Source of the DNA: Deefgea tanakiae
Lineage (GTDB): Bacteria > Pseudomonadota > Gammaproteobacteria > Burkholderiales > Chitinibacteraceae
Direction of reading: 5' to 3'
Assembly: GCF_019665765.1 (NCBI RefSeq)
Contig: NZ_CP081150.1
Location: forward strand, 682,001-746,000
DNA: 64,000 nt
The position numbers were made by a program, and so were the translations under genes. The notes beneath the pieces are model-generated. The model was not told the DNA's origin, searched no databases, and saw only the letters and a list, made by a program, of their open reading frames with translations. This document shows, piece after piece, positions 54,230-64,000 of this stretch (its first letter is position 1; each line of letters starts with the position of its first letter).

Positions 54230-54529
54230 CTACGACTCGCCCATCGAATATGCAGTGAATTTTCTATCCAGCAAGCCACAGGCGCGAGCCGCTGTACGCC
54301 ATGGATCGATATGTGGCGCAACGAGGTGTTGTTGCAAAGCTTCGGCACTAGGCCACAGCTCGGAAACGCGGATTAAGCCAGCATCAAATAAGTCTTCTGC
54401 CACGTCATAGGCGATGCACCCATCGTGCAGGTAAGTTGCATCCACCAAGGTTTTCAAATGGGGGCGAATCGCATCCAACTGATCAGGTGGGAACCGCAAA
54501 AAACCGAATACTGCAACCGAGGGATTCAT
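54230..54529 (-). CDS. Antibiotic biosynthesis monooxygenase (ABM)-domain protein
   Basis: The start at 54529 has GGAG upstream; the frame runs on to 54670 only because it passes into repeat C. 99 residues with the dimeric ferredoxin-like ABM pattern: FLRFPPDQLDAIRPHLKTLVDATYLHDGCIAYDVAEDLFDAGLIRVSELWPSAEALQQHL. Likely quinol monooxygenase-type or small stress protein. Co-directional with the unknown gene in the repeat-bracketed cassette. Confidence 0.8.
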   Translation of the reverse strand: MNPSVAVFGFLRFPPDQLDAIRPHLKTLVDATYLHDGCIAYDVAEDLFDAGLIRVSELWPSAEALQQHLVAPHIDPWRTAARACGLLDRKFTAYSMGES

Positions 54530-54601
54530 TGCTTCTCCAGATGGATGAATTTTTATGGTAATACTCTCATTTTGCGTGGATAAGAGCCCGATGATTGGTC
54601 T

Positions 54602-54797
54602 GGGGCTTAAATCCCGTGTAGCGAAAACCGCAGCGAGAAGGGAGACAAACAGTTTGATCGTTTGGCTCACGACGAAGCAAGGGCAGCGCGGAGCGCTTTT
54701 CGCCCGGGTCGCCTTCCTTTGCTTACTTTCCTTGGCGAAGCAAGGAAAGTAAGTCCCCGTCGCGGATTGCGACTGTAAAACACGGTGCCGAAGGCAC
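54602..54797 (+). repeat. Dispersed ~200-bp repeat, copy C
   Basis: Copy C: hairpin CTTACTTTCCTTG/CAAGGAAAGTAAG at 54722-54753 with loop GCGAAG, terminal GTGCC-GAA-GGCAC at 54785-54797. Very similar to copy B over its whole length. It lies between the ABM gene and the GAPDH gene; the rest of 54530-54893 is otherwise empty. Confidence 0.88.
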
Positions 54798-54893
54798 TAA
54801 ATCAACACGTATTGAGAACATTACCATTTAAAAAGAGTATTTTCATACAAACCATGTTTTATAGAGCGTGCTTGGCAATACCCTTGCTCATAT

Positions 54894-55901
54894 TTACTGA
54901 TCTGCCAAACCGACTTGTCTCACCAATTCAGCCGTGCGATTCACATAACCCCATTCATTGTCATACCACGCGTACAGTTTCAACTGTGTACCGTTGATGA
55001 CCATTGTCGATAGCGCATCGATGATCGACGAGCGTGCATCGCCGCGATAGTCGATTGATACCAGTGGGCGTTCTTCATAACCCAAAAGGTCTTTCAAATA
55101 CGTTTCTGATGCCGCTTTCAGTAGTCCATTCACTTCTTCCACCGTCGTCGCGCGTTCTAGCTCGAATACGCAATCGGTGAGCGAAGCGTTGGTCAGCGGC
55201 ACGCGAACGGCGTGGCCGTTCAGGCGGCCTTTCAGCTCAGGGAAGATTTCGGTAATCGCGGTGGCCGAGCCAGTCGACGTCGGGATCAAACTCGTGCCGC
55301 ACGAACGCGCACGGCGCAGGTCTTTGTGTGGTGCGTCGATGATGGTTTGCGTATTGGTCAAATCATGAATCGTCGTCATGCTGCCGTGGCGAATACCTAG
55401 CTGTTCGTGGATGACTTTCACAACGGGAGCGAGGCAGTTGGTCGTGCAACTGGCGGCGGTGACAATGCGGTGAATAGCGGGATCGAACAGGTGATCGTTC
55501 ACACCGACGACGACATTCAGTACACCAGCTTCTTTTACCTGCGCGGTAACGACCACGCGTTTTACGCCTTGGTCGAGATAGGCTTGCAGTAGCGCGGTGG
55601 TTCGCATTTTGCCTGAGGCTTCGATCACCACATCGCAGCCCGACCAATCAGTGTCGCTGATGGCTTTGTTGCGCGTGGTTTTGATGCGCTGATTGCCGAT
55701 GATGATGTCATCACCCTCAGTCGTCGCTTCATGCGCCCAACGGCCATGCACCGAGTCAAAATTGAGCAAATGCGCCAAGGTTGCTGCGTCGCCCGCCGGA
55801 TCGTTGATTTGCACAAACTCAATCTCTGGCCAGCCCCAAGCCGCGCGCAGTGTTAAACGTCCCATACGGCCAAAGCCGTTAATCCCTACTTTGATGCTCA
55901 T
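54894..55901 (-). CDS. ArsJ-associated glyceraldehyde-3-phosphate dehydrogenase
   Basis: The start at 55901 ([16 protein letters not shown]) has GAGGAC upstream. 335 residues. NAD site INGFGRMGR, catalytic Cys in [12 protein letters not shown], His in IHDLTNTQ. The [26 protein letters not shown] segment is that of the arsenic-linked GAPDH type. With arsenate in place of phosphate it forms 1-arseno-3-phosphoglycerate for export by ArsJ. It is divergent from arsR across a 78-nt operator region. Confidence 0.92.
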   Translation of the reverse strand: MSIKVGINGFGRMGRLTLRAAWGWPEIEFVQINDPAGDAATLAHLLNFDSVHGRWAHEATTEGDDIIIGNQRIKTTRNKAISDTDWSGCDVVIEASGKMRTTALLQAYLDQGVKRVVVTAQVKEAGVLNVVVGVNDHLFDPAIHRIVTAASCTTNCLAPVVKVIHEQLGIRHGSMTTIHDLTNTQTIIDAPHKDLRRARSCGTSLIPTSTGSATAITEIFPELKGRLNGHAVRVPLTNASLTDCVFELERATTVEEVNGLLKAASETYLKDLLGYEERPLVSIDYRGDARSSIIDALSTMVINGTQLKLYAWYDNEWGYVNRTAELVRQVGLADQ

Positions 55902-55928
55902 TTGTGCTGTCCTCAGACTGAAATTGAT

Positions 55929-55965
55929 ATTGTTGATAATAACAATACAATATTTCAAACATTGT
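55929..55965. promoter_or_regulatory. Divergent ars operator region (candidate ArsR sites)
   Basis: Two palindromes: ATTGTT-GATAAT-AACAAT (55929-55946) and ACAAT-n9-ATTGT (55947-55965), between the GAPDH and arsR starts. AT-rich inverted repeats here are the expected ArsR binding sites, giving joint arsenic control of both directions. Confidence 0.65.
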
Positions 55966-55979
55966 TGTATAGTTGAATT

Positions 55980-56354
55980 ATGGAAAAATTAATCGCTACG
56001 ACTATTTTTGAGTCGCTTTCATCGGGTATCCGTTTGGATGCTTATCGTTTATTAGTTCGCCAAGGTCATACTGGTATGGTGGCAGGAGAAATTGCAACTG
56101 CACTCGGCTTACCGCCAACCAATATGTCGTTTCACCTCAAAGCCATGGCGCAGGCCAATATAGTGACGGTCGAACAAGAAGGCCGTTATATGCGCTATCG
56201 AGCCAATCTGAGCTTGATGCTGGATCTAATCGCCTATCTGACCGAGGAATGTTGCGAAGGGCATCCCGAACAATGTGCTGACTTACGCAACCAGTCGAGC
56301 TGCTCGCCCGCTGTTTTGCCACCACTGTGCTGCCCCGCTCCTAAGACGGAGTAG
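55980..56354 (+). CDS. arsR: ArsR family As(III)-responsive repressor
   Basis: 124 residues. Winged HTH ([27 protein letters not shown]) and a C-terminal Cys-rich segment ([11 protein letters not shown] ... CCP) that would supply As(III) ligands, as in the ArsR type with C-terminal vicinal cysteines. First gene of arsR-arsD-arsA-acr3. Confidence 0.92.
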   Translation: MEKLIATTIFESLSSGIRLDAYRLLVRQGHTGMVAGEIATALGLPPTNMSFHLKAMAQANIVTVEQEGRYMRYRANLSLMLDLIAYLTEECCEGHPEQCADLRNQSSCSPAVLPPLCCPAPKTE

Positions 56355-56394
56355 TCCATCGGCGGCGTTTCACAAATGCTGTTAGGAGAAAATC

Positions 56395-56748
56395 ATGAGC
56401 AAGATACAAATTTTTGACCCCGCCCTGTGCTGTAGCTCTGGCGTGTGCGGTGAAGATGTAGACCAAGCTTTGGTGAATGCCTCAGCCGATATCGATTGGG
56501 CCAAGCAACAAGGTGCGCAGATTGAACGCTTTAATTTGGCGCAGCAGCCGATGGCGTTTGCAGAAAATGAGCTTGTGAAAGCATTTCTAGTGCGCTCTGG
56601 CGCTGAAGCGCTCCCTGTCGTTCTGGTGGATAGCGAAATGGCTTTGGCGGGACGGTATCCGACTCGGGCAGAATTGGCGCGTTGGGCTGTAATCACAAAA
56701 GTGCTGCCTGAGAAAAATAACTGTTGCTCTGGAAATCGTTGCGGCTAA
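56395..56748 (+). CDS. arsD: Arsenite metallochaperone ArsD
   Basis: 117 residues. The FDPALCCSSGVCG start carries the Cys12-Cys13-Cys18 metal-binding triad; a second pair and single Cys (NCCSGNRC) closes the protein. ArsD hands As(III) to the ArsA ATPase. It lies 40 nt before the arsA start codon. Confidence 0.93.
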   Translation: MSKIQIFDPALCCSSGVCGEDVDQALVNASADIDWAKQQGAQIERFNLAQQPMAFAENELVKAFLVRSGAEALPVVLVDSEMALAGRYPTRAELARWAVITKVLPEKNNCCSGNRCG

Positions 56749-56788
56749 TTCCTGAAGTTCAATGCTGTTTAGTTGGTGGAGTCATATC

Positions 56789-56803
56789 ATGAAATTCCTT
56801 ACC
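56789..56803 (+). pseudogene. arsA: arsA 5' fragment (first five codons)
   Basis: ATG AAA TTC CTT ACC. Joined to 59382 (dropping the duplicated CCTTACC) it reads MKFLTQAPRFLFFTGKGG, a normal ArsA start. The IS element cuts directly after the fifth codon. Confidence 0.88.
56797..56803 (+). repeat. 7-bp target site duplication, left copy
   Basis: CCTTACC, repeated at 59375-59381 immediately outside the other IS end. Confidence 0.85.
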
Positions 56804-56946
56804 TGTTCGCGCCGATTGAAATTTGACCCACCCTGCCGATCGAATTTTGACCCAGGGCTGAGCGTTGCTTTTTAACGGAGCAACTGTGGGTAAGTCTAGC
56901 AATTAGCGGGCAGTTCGCCCGCTATTTTTACACCTTCATTTTCAAC

Positions 56947-57747
56947 TTAGAACGGTTCCGCTTCCCTACTCAGTTCATCTTTCTTACTTTGCTCCCGCTG
57001 TTTGATCTTCGATTTCGCCGCCATACTGCTGTGCTGGAAACGATAGGAATCATTCCCTGTTTCAACAATATGACAATGATGGGTGAGTCGATCCAATAGC
57101 GCCGTTGTCATCTTGGCATCACCAAAGACACTCGACCATTCCGAGAAGTTCAGATTGGTCGTGATGATCACGCTGGTGTGTTCGTACAGCTTCGACAGCA
57201 AGTGAAACAGCAATGCGCCACCGGCTTGGCTGAAGGGCAAGTAGCCCAGTTCATCCAGAATCACCACATCCACTCGCATTAGCGCCAGTGCGGTTCGCCC
57301 AGCTTTACCTTCTCGATTTTCTTTTTCCAGTAGATTGACCAGATCAACCGTTGAGTAAAAACGCACCCGCTTGCCATGCCGTGTAATCCCCCCAATCCCC
57401 ATCGCAGTGGCCAGATGTGTTTTTCCAGTGCCCGGACCACCAATCAACACGGCGTTTTGTGCGGTTTCCGTAAAAGCCAGCGTCGCCAGTTGCCCAACGA
57501 GGGCTTGATCCACTTTCGACACACTAAAGTCGAAACCCGCCAAGTCTCGATGTACAGGGAATCTAGCCGCAGCCATTTGATGATGAATCGAACGCAGACC
57601 ACGGTCGGTGTTTTCTGCTTGGAGTAAATGTTCAATCAGCCAGCCCGAGGTATCTATAGCCAAACCACTTTGAGCTTTTAAATCAACCCAAGCGCCCGCC
57701 ATACCGTGCAAGCGCAAGGCTTTGAGTTCCGCGGTAATGTCACGCAT
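56947..57747 (-). CDS. istB: IS21 helper ATPase IstB
   Basis: 266 residues from [15 protein letters not shown] (57747), with GGGAG upstream and an 8-nt overlap with istA. AAA+ features: Walker [12 protein letters not shown], Walker [13 protein letters not shown], sensor region [11 protein letters not shown]. IstB directs target choice and stimulates IstA. Confidence 0.95.
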   Translation of the reverse strand: MRDITAELKALRLHGMAGAWVDLKAQSGLAIDTSGWLIEHLLQAENTDRGLRSIHHQMAAARFPVHRDLAGFDFSVSKVDQALVGQLATLAFTETAQNAVLIGGPGTGKTHLATAMGIGGITRHGKRVRFYSTVDLVNLLEKENREGKAGRTALALMRVDVVILDELGYLPFSQAGGALLFHLLSKLYEHTSVIITTNLNFSEWSSVFGDAKMTTALLDRLTHHCHIVETGNDSYRFQHSSMAAKSKIKQREQSKKDELSREAEPF

Positions 57748-59269
57748 GATTGGCTCCCTCACTCGCAGCGGTAGGCTCGGAAGCTTCACGCAGACGGTCA
57801 TAGCGCTCCGTATTCGCTTGCGGTGCATCCCCTAACTGCAAAGCAGTTTCGGCACTGGCTGTAGCAGGTGGATCATTCAAGCGCGCGACCACATTCAGAA
57901 TGTGTTCAATGCTGATGACTCCTGATTCTAAGACCAACTCAACTGCAACGAGCACGGCATCCAATCCGGCCACCGGAACGGTGGCCAACACTTGTGCCAT
58001 TACTTTGTCACCACCGTTGCGCCTTAACAATCCTTGTTTCAGCCGCAACAACGCCGTTGGCATCTCTGTAAATGGCGCACCATTGCGTAATGCACCAGGC
58101 TTGCGACTGATCAGTGGAATGTAATGCTGCCAATCGAAACTGACCTGATGTTTTGCCGGCAGACGATGATGGCAAGCCACGATTTCATCGTTCACCACAA
58201 TCGCCACTTGTGTTGAGTACAACCGAACACTTACGCGCTGACGCGCCCATTCACAAGGAACTGAATATCGATTGCACGCTACGCTGATCAAACACGTACT
58301 GGAAACTCGAGCCAGATGCTCAACGTAACCATCAAACGGGGTCGGCATCGGCATCATTGCCAGTCGCTCTTGCTCCAACATTTCAGCAATGCTTAACCCT
58401 TTGAACTCAGGATGTTTGAGTTCGTCCCACAAGGCACGACAACGTTCGGCCAGCCAGGCATTCAGCGCTTCAAAGTGACTGAATTTAATGCTTTGCGCTT
58501 CAAGCCAAATGCGTCGCCGACTATCTTGCACATTCTTTTCAACGACGCCTTTTTCCCAACCAGAGGCGACATTGCAGAAGTCGGGATCAAACAAGTAGTG
58601 CGCGCACATCACAGAGAAACGGGCATTCACAATACGCCCTTTGCCCTTGAGTACCTTATCAACAGCGGTCTTCATATTGTCGTAAATGCCGCGTCGTGGC
58701 ACGCCACCTAGAGCGACAAAGGAGCGGGCATGCGCATCAAATAACATTTCATGACCTTGGCTGGGATAAGCGACCAGCCAGAAAGCGCGACTGGCACACA
58801 ACTTCATATGGGAAACTTGAATGCGGCGATAAATGCCACCGATAAGGAGATTCTCTTCGCTCCAATCAAATTGAAAGGCTTCACCCAAAGCAAACTGCAA
58901 GGGCACAAAGCCTTGCGGGGCTTTACCAGCTTTGCCACGCCAAGCACGAACGAAATCGGTGACGCCGCTATAACCCCCCGAATAGCCCTCAGCTTGGATC
59001 TGCTCGAACAACGCTTTGGCGGTGCGACGATTCTGTTTGGCACGGAATGAATCGGCAGTGAGCGCACGTTCTAAAGTGGCGTGAAATGGAGTGAGTTTGC
59101 CGGGCTTATGCTGCCGGATATATTGCGGTTCAGACTTCGAGGTTGGCTTACGAATCCAAGTCCGGATGGTGTTGCGCGCCAGACCGGTGCGCTTGGTGAT
59201 TTCGTGCAGCGATAGATTATCGCGAAAATACATCCTGCGGATTTTGCCAATCATTTCCATGGTGATCAC
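57740..59269 (-). CDS. istA: IS21 family transposase IstA
   Basis: 509 residues. N-terminal HTH ([23 protein letters not shown]), DDE catalytic core with FQFDWSEE (Asp), [10 protein letters not shown] (Asp) and [12 protein letters not shown] (Glu), then the C-terminal beta-barrel region. Full length and apparently functional. Confidence 0.95.
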   Translation of the reverse strand: MITMEMIGKIRRMYFRDNLSLHEITKRTGLARNTIRTWIRKPTSKSEPQYIRQHKPGKLTPFHATLERALTADSFRAKQNRRTAKALFEQIQAEGYSGGYSGVTDFVRAWRGKAGKAPQGFVPLQFALGEAFQFDWSEENLLIGGIYRRIQVSHMKLCASRAFWLVAYPSQGHEMLFDAHARSFVALGGVPRRGIYDNMKTAVDKVLKGKGRIVNARFSVMCAHYLFDPDFCNVASGWEKGVVEKNVQDSRRRIWLEAQSIKFSHFEALNAWLAERCRALWDELKHPEFKGLSIAEMLEQERLAMMPMPTPFDGYVEHLARVSSTCLISVACNRYSVPCEWARQRVSVRLYSTQVAIVVNDEIVACHHRLPAKHQVSFDWQHYIPLISRKPGALRNGAPFTEMPTALLRLKQGLLRRNGGDKVMAQVLATVPVAGLDAVLVAVELVLESGVISIEHILNVVARLNDPPATASAETALQLGDAPQANTERYDRLREASEPTAASEGANHA

Positions 59270-59374
59270 CTTTTATCCTCTGCTCAAGAATTAAGCAGAA
59301 TAAGTAGAGCACCTGGGTCAATTTTGGATCGGTATAACTAGCTGTAGTGGGTCAATTTTCGGTCGGCGTCAACA

Positions 59375-59381
59375 CCTTACC
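59375..59381 (+). repeat. 7-bp target site duplication, right copy
   Basis: CCTTACC, matching 56797-56803. Confidence 0.85.
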
Positions 59382-61130
59382 CAAGCCCCGCGTTTTCTGT
59401 TCTTCACCGGCAAAGGTGGCGTTGGTAAAACATCGATTGCTTGCGCAACGGCCATTCAATTGGCGGCCTCTGGGAAGCGAATTTTATTGGTGAGCACCGA
59501 TCCGGCATCCAATGTCGGCCAAGTATTCGGCATTACGATTGGCAATCAAATCACCGACATTCCTGCGGTTGCCAATTTATCCGCGCTCGAAATCGATCCC
59601 CAAGCGGCGGCGCAAGTCTATCGCAATCGGATCGTTGATCCGGTGCGTGGTGTGTTGCCCGATGACGTCGTTCGCGGCATTGAGGAGCAGCTCTCGGGCG
59701 CGTGCACGACGGAAATTGCGGCGTTTGATGAGTTCACCGCGCTACTCATCGACTCGAAACAAACCGCTGATTTTGATCACATTATTTTTGATACCGCGCC
59801 GACCGGCCACACGATACGCTTGCTGCAATTGCCGGGCGCGTGGAGTGGCTTTTTGGCCGAAGGCAAAGGTGATGCGTCTTGCCTTGGCCCATTGTACGGG
59901 CTGGAAAAACAGCGCGCACAGTACAAAGCCGCAGTGGATGCCTTGGCCGACCCGATTCGTACTCGCCTGATTTTAGTGGCCCGCGCCCAGCAAGCGACCT
60001 TGCGCGAAGTGGCACGAACGCATGAAGAGCTGGCCGATATTGGCTTGGCACAGCAATATTTAGTGATTAATGGCGTGCTGCCCGAATCAGAAGCTAGCCA
60101 AGACCCGCTCGCAGCAGCAATCGCGCAACGCGAACACGCAGCGCTGGCGAATATTCCGGATTTTTTGAAAGACTTGCCAACGGATTTGTTAGCACTAAAA
60201 CCCTTTAATCTGGTCGGTTTGCCTGCTTTGCAGCAATTGTTTACTGATGTCCAAAGTGCTGCGCCGAGTATTGATTCCAACGCAATCGACTTTGCTGCGC
60301 CCAATTTATCGACGCTGGTCGATCAAATTGCCGCCGACGGCCATGGTTTGGTGATGCTAATGGGTAAAGGCGGAGTCGGCAAAACGACGATTGCCGCCGC
60401 AGTCGCGGTCGAGCTCGCGCATCGCGGCCTGCCAGTGCATTTAACCACTTCTGATCCTGCGGCGCATCTAAGCGAAACACTCGTCGGCAGTTTAGACAAT
60501 CTGACTGTGAGTCGTATCGATCCACATGAAGTGACTGAGCAGTATCGACAGCAAGTTATTGCTAGTAAAGGCGCACAACTTGATACCCAAGGCAGAGCTT
60601 TACTGGAAGAAGACTTGCGCTCGCCGTGTACCGAGGAAATCGCCGTATTTCAGGCTTTTTCGCGGATTATTCGCGAAGCGGGCAAGAAGTTTGTTGTGAT
60701 GGATACCGCACCAACTGGCCACACGCTATTGCTGCTCGATGCCACGGGCGCGTATCACCGTGAAGTCGCAAAAAAAATGGATCAGGCCAAGCTGCATTAC
60801 CTAACGCCGATGATGCAATTGCAAGACCCGAAGCAAACCAAAGTGCTGCTCGTGACTTTGGCCGAAACCACGCCCGTGCTGGAAGCGGCCAATCTGCAAA
60901 CCGATTTGCAACGCGCAGGCATTACTCCGTGGGCGTGGGTGATTAATAACAGCATCGCGCTGGCTGGCGCAAAATCGCCGTTGCTTCAGCAACGCGCCCA
61001 GAATGAATTGCGTGAGATCGACCTAGTGGTGAATCAGCACGCACAGCGCTATGCCGTCGTGCCCTTGCTGAAAGACGAGCCAATTGGCGTGACGCGACTT
61101 TTAGAGCTGGCAGAGCACGGCCAAAAGTAA
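59382..61130 (+). pseudogene. arsA: Arsenical pump-driving ATPase ArsA, split by the IS element
   Basis: The 582 codons after the insertion carry both halves of ArsA: A1 P-loop GKGGVGKT (59409-59432), the A1 signal DTAPTGHTIRLLQLPG, and A2 P-loop MGKGGVGKTTIAAAVAV (60358 on) with DTAPTGHTLLLLDATG. The start codon lies 2.6 kb upstream beyond the IS. Reading back into the IS end the frame is open to 59304 but has no ATG, GTG or TTG; the first usable TTG (59460) is past the A1 P-loop. A normal protein is therefore not expected, though a truncated form starting at 59460 is possible. Confidence 0.88.
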
Positions 61131-61166
61131 ATATTTTTTAAAATTCAAACCATTTGAGTATTCAGC

Positions 61167-62237
61167 ATGAATGTTAAAGCCTGCGCCGATGAATCGACGT
61201 CGCACAAGATGAGTTTTTTGGATCGCAATCTGACGCTATGGATTTTTCTGGCCATGGCTGTTGGTGTTGGGATCGGCGTGGTTTTTCCGCAAATGGCACA
61301 GCTCAATGAAGCGATGTCGGTTGGCACGACCAATATTCCGCTGGCAATTGGCCTGATTTTGATGATGTATCCGCCGCTGGCAAAAGTGAATTACAGCCTG
61401 CTCGGTGAAGTCACCCGCGATCAGCGAGCGATTACGCTTTCTTTGATCATGAACTGGATTGTTGGCCCGATTTTGATGTTTTTGCTGGCAATTATTTTCT
61501 TGCGCGATCAGCCTGGCTATATGGTCGGCTTGATTTTGATTGGGTTGGCGCGTTGTATCGCGATGGTGCTCGTCTGGAACGACATTAGCGGTGGTAGCAA
61601 AGAATACGGTGCGGCCTTAGTGGCACTCAATAGTGTGTTCCAAATTATTACTTATAGCTTTATGGCGTGGCTATTTATCACCGTGCTGCCGCCGCTGTTT
61701 GGCTTACAAGGTTTTGCGCTGGATATTACGATTTTCGATATTGCACAAAGCGTATTGATTTATCTGGGCATTCCATTTTTGGCGGGGTTTCTCAGCCGAA
61801 AATGGCTGGTCGCTGCGAAGGGCGAAGCTTGGTACAACACCGTGTTTATCCCGCGCATTTCGCCGATCACGCTGATTGCCTTGCTCGCAACCATCGTGCT
61901 GATGTTCAGCTTGAAAGGTGAAATGATTGTCGAGCTGCCGCTGGACGTAATCCAAATCGCCATTCCGCTGGTCATCTATTTTATGGTGATGTTTTTCGCT
62001 AGCTTTTTTATCGGCAAGAAAATGGGCTTACCGTACGATCAAAATGCGTCGATTGCGTTTACATCGACCGGCAATAATTTTGAGCTGGCGATTGCGGTGT
62101 CGATTGCTGTGTTTGGCTTGAGTTCTGATCAAGCCTTTGCTGGCGTAATTGGCCCCTTGGTTGAGGTGCCGGTGTTGATAGCCTTAGTGAATGTCGCACT
62201 GAGAATGAAGCGTAAATATTACGGAAAATCTGTTTAG
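61167..62237 (+). CDS. acr3: ACR3 family arsenite efflux transporter
   Basis: 356 residues with ten hydrophobic segments. [33 protein letters not shown] (the conserved Cys of ACR3) and [19 protein letters not shown] are ACR3 signatures. It exports As(OH)3 or antimonite. It lies 36 nt after arsA, last gene of the operon. Polar effects of the IS may reduce its expression unless the IS end supplies a promoter. Confidence 0.95.
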   Translation: MNVKACADESTSHKMSFLDRNLTLWIFLAMAVGVGIGVVFPQMAQLNEAMSVGTTNIPLAIGLILMMYPPLAKVNYSLLGEVTRDQRAITLSLIMNWIVGPILMFLLAIIFLRDQPGYMVGLILIGLARCIAMVLVWNDISGGSKEYGAALVALNSVFQIITYSFMAWLFITVLPPLFGLQGFALDITIFDIAQSVLIYLGIPFLAGFLSRKWLVAAKGEAWYNTVFIPRISPITLIALLATIVLMFSLKGEMIVELPLDVIQIAIPLVIYFMVMFFASFFIGKKMGLPYDQNASIAFTSTGNNFELAIAVSIAVFGLSSDQAFAGVIGPLVEVPVLIALVNVALRMKRKYYGKSV

Positions 62238-62919
62238 CTAAGAGTCAATAAACTCTGTGCTACTTCAAAATAAATTTCTAAAGCACTGAAAGTATTAATT
62301 AATTTTTTTATGTGGGCATCCTCATCGAAGCTTATAAGCTATAACTGCACAAAGTATTATTCATTCAATTTGTAAGTGGATAAGTCATCTGAACTTTCGG
62401 AGGACTTATTCACTTGCTGCGTCATGGCAACGTGTTGCTTGAAGCGATCTCAGATTGCAACTTGTAACGATATCATTTGACGATCTAAGTCTCCTGACAT
62501 CACTCGCTTACACTGCATTACTCCTTCTTCATTACGCATATTTTCTCGAAATAATGATTGCTACACCACGCTTAAATGACAAAGTGGCAATGATTAGCAC
62601 CCTGTCTTAAACCAGCTCCCCCTCAATATTTCTAATATTTTTAGCTTGAGTCTGCGATTGTCCTCACACTATTGATGCCATGAAAGTAATTCATTGTTTT
62701 TGAAAATAGTCTCATTGGTGTTCATGTTTGGAGTCCGGTATAAATCACAATCATTGACGCAAGCTAGGCAATATGAATACCACTTTAATGGTGCTATTTA
62801 TAAAAATTAGAAAAGACTGGAATTATGATGGACTGTGCGTATTCGAAAAATTGAGAACACCCACACAGCGCATGAAATAAATTCAAGTTTTATCGCAGAA
62901 ATTAGGATACCAGATCAAA
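62238..62919. other. Intergenic region, 682 nt
   Basis: No gene supported in six frames. One imperfect inverted repeat: AAGTGGATAAGTC (62374-62386) with GACTTATTCACTT (62403-62415), 12 of 13 paired over a 16-nt loop. The 3' part is AT-rich and should hold the mesX promoter. Whether a methionine-responsive element exists here cannot be told. Confidence 0.5.
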
Positions 62920-63903
62920 ATGAACAACGAGTTTACATTTACGATTAATAGCATTAGTTTCGATGAGAACTATTTGCCAGCAGAAAATACGCGTATCACC
63001 ACCAACTTTGCGAATCTGGCTCGAGGAGAGCGTCGCCAAGAGAATCTGCGCAATACTTTACAGATGATTAATAATCGTTTTAATGAGTTGGCGCATTGGG
63101 ACAATCCTAAGTCAGATCGCTATTCTGTAGAACTTGAAATTATTTCTGTTGAGTTAAATCTGGATGCTGAAAAAAGCACTAAGGGCTTGCCTTTAATTGA
63201 GATATTAAAAACGAATATTGTTGACCATAAAACTAATGAAAGAACTGAAGGTATTGTAGGAAATAATTTTTCCTCGTATGTACGTGACTATGATTTTAGC
63301 GTGCTACTGCTGGAACATAATAAGCAGAAAAACCATTTCAGTACGCCAGAAAATTACGGTGAGCTGCACGGAAAATTATTTAAGAGTTTCATTAACTCAA
63401 ATACATATCAAGAAAACTTTAAAAAACAGCCTGTGATTTGTTTGAGTGTTTCTAGTAGTCGAACTTATGAAAGGACTGAAAATCAGCATCCTGTATTAGG
63501 TGTCGAGTATATTCAAGATGAATATTCGTTGACTGACGAATACTTTAATAAAATGGGTCTACAGGTTCGCTATTTTATGCCAGCAAATAGCGTAGCGCCG
63601 TTGGCGTTTTACTTTGCGGGTAATTTGCTGGCGGATTATACAAATCTTGAGTTGATTAGCACAATTAGCACCATGAGTGCTTTTCAAAAGATATATCGCC
63701 CTGAAATTTATAATGCCAATTCGGTTGCAGGAAAAATATATCAGCCTAGTTTACAGCACCAAGATTATTCATTAACTCGAATTGTCTATGATCGAGAAGA
63801 GCGTAGCCGACTCGCAGTTGAGCAAGGGAAGTTTGTTGAAGAACATTTTATTAAACCATACCAAACCATTCTAAATCACTGGGCTGCTAATTGCGCGCTC
63901 TAA
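62920..63903 (+). CDS. mesX: MesX (DUF1852), partner of a folate-independent methionine synthase
   Basis: 327 residues. The start FTFTINSISFDENYLPAENTRITTNFANLARG and the end EHFIKPYQTILNHWA are DUF1852. In other bacteria this family (MesX) is encoded next to, and required by, the core-type methionine synthase MesD. The next gene begins 26 nt downstream with exactly such a sequence. Cytoplasmic. Family assignment is from memory of the conserved N-terminus. Confidence 0.85.
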   Translation: MNNEFTFTINSISFDENYLPAENTRITTNFANLARGERRQENLRNTLQMINNRFNELAHWDNPKSDRYSVELEIISVELNLDAEKSTKGLPLIEILKTNIVDHKTNERTEGIVGNNFSSYVRDYDFSVLLLEHNKQKNHFSTPENYGELHGKLFKSFINSNTYQENFKKQPVICLSVSSSRTYERTENQHPVLGVEYIQDEYSLTDEYFNKMGLQVRYFMPANSVAPLAFYFAGNLLADYTNLELISTISTMSAFQKIYRPEIYNANSVAGKIYQPSLQHQDYSLTRIVYDREERSRLAVEQGKFVEEHFIKPYQTILNHWAANCAL

Positions 63904-63929
63904 TCCAATAATAAAAACTGAGATTCACG

Positions 63930-64000
63930 ATGAAAATACTATTACCTACTTCAACCGCGGGCAGTTTACCTAAACCGTCTTGGCTTGCCGAGCCAGAAAA
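63930..64000 (+). CDS. mesD: MesD-type methionine synthase (5' end only)
   Basis: The window ends 24 codons in: MKILLPTSTAGSLPKPSWLA then EPE. The STAGSLPKPSWLAE motif is the N-terminus of cobalamin-independent, core MetE-type methionine synthases. These use an alternative methyl source rather than methyl-folate. It forms an operon with mesX. Confidence 0.8.
   Translation, partial: MKILLPTSTAGSLPKPSWLAEPE

Larger units (their letters stand above)
56804..59374 (-). mobile_element. IS21-family insertion sequence in arsA
   Basis: About 2.57 kb with ends TGTTCGCGCCGA and, on the other side, TGTTGACGCCGA inverted. Both ends carry the IS21-style multiple terminal repeats (GAAATTTGACCCAC-like and AATTTTGACCCAGG-like). 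It contains istA and istB in the normal order, both intact, transcribed opposite to the ars operon, and is flanked by a 7-bp duplication CCTTACC. This looks like a recent insertion. Confidence 0.92.

Noticed and set aside
1-64000. CRISPR array
   Set aside because: No series of regularly spaced direct repeats with unique spacers was seen, and there are no cas genes.

Overview
The window looks like a chromosomal segment of a betaproteobacterium, most likely of the order Neisseriales and near Chitinibacteraceae/Deefgea (inference from gene order and protein flavour; no rRNA or marker search was possible). Most of it is ordinary chromosome. Genes are packed on both strands, with good Shine-Dalgarno sites and many GC-hairpin/T-tract terminators.

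Layout. 1-13 kb: end of an SDR gene, a TPR protein/L,D-transpeptidase pair, a nuclease/HpnC pair, a ComEA-like protein, a yciB-yciI-bolA-parvulin operon, the 4.5S SRP RNA, asparaginase, smpB, plsY, folB, a Tim44-like protein and two tandem Crp/Fnr regulators. 13-30 kb: lptM and cyaY (divergent), a YqaA-type protein, a BepA-like protease, an FKBP, several lipoproteins, rph, a C13-peptidase-like lipoprotein, yebC, ubiA-ubiC, an esterase and guaA.

30.6-45.3 kb: a 14.7-kb integrated element inserted at the 3' end of guaA. Its outer limits are an 11-bp direct repeat (30585-30595 and 45276-45286); the right copy still spells Glu-Trp-Glu-stop and is followed by what looks like the original guaA terminator. 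The element carries a P4-type tyrosine integrase, an AlpA-like regulator and a filamentous (inovirus) module: secretin, Zot/pI assembly ATPase, DUF2523 protein, TspB/pIII-like adhesin, major coat protein, Rep and a probable ssDNA-binding protein. A divergent regulator faces an operator array. It also carries an AT-rich cargo: a reverse transcriptase coupled to an ABC-type ATPase/TOPRIM protein (retron Eco8-like layout), a strong promoter followed by a highly structured non-coding stretch that may be the msr-msd RNA, and a lone HEPN-type protein.

45.3-52 kb: LysR/PACE efflux pair, M32 carboxypeptidase, RNase D-like exonuclease, LysR/SDR pair and a TIGR01777 oxidoreductase. 52-62 kb: an arsenic resistance cluster combining the arsenate route (arsJ plus its GAPDH) with the arsenite route (arsR, arsD, arsA, acr3). 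arsA is split after codon 5 by an intact IS21-family element with a 7-bp target duplication. arsJ is separated from its GAPDH partner by a two-gene cassette bracketed by inverted copies of a ~200-bp dispersed repeat; a third copy lies at 17.4 kb. The three copies share a 13-bp hairpin whose stem differences are compensated on both arms. The window ends in mesX (DUF1852) and the start of mesD, a folate-independent methionine synthase pair.
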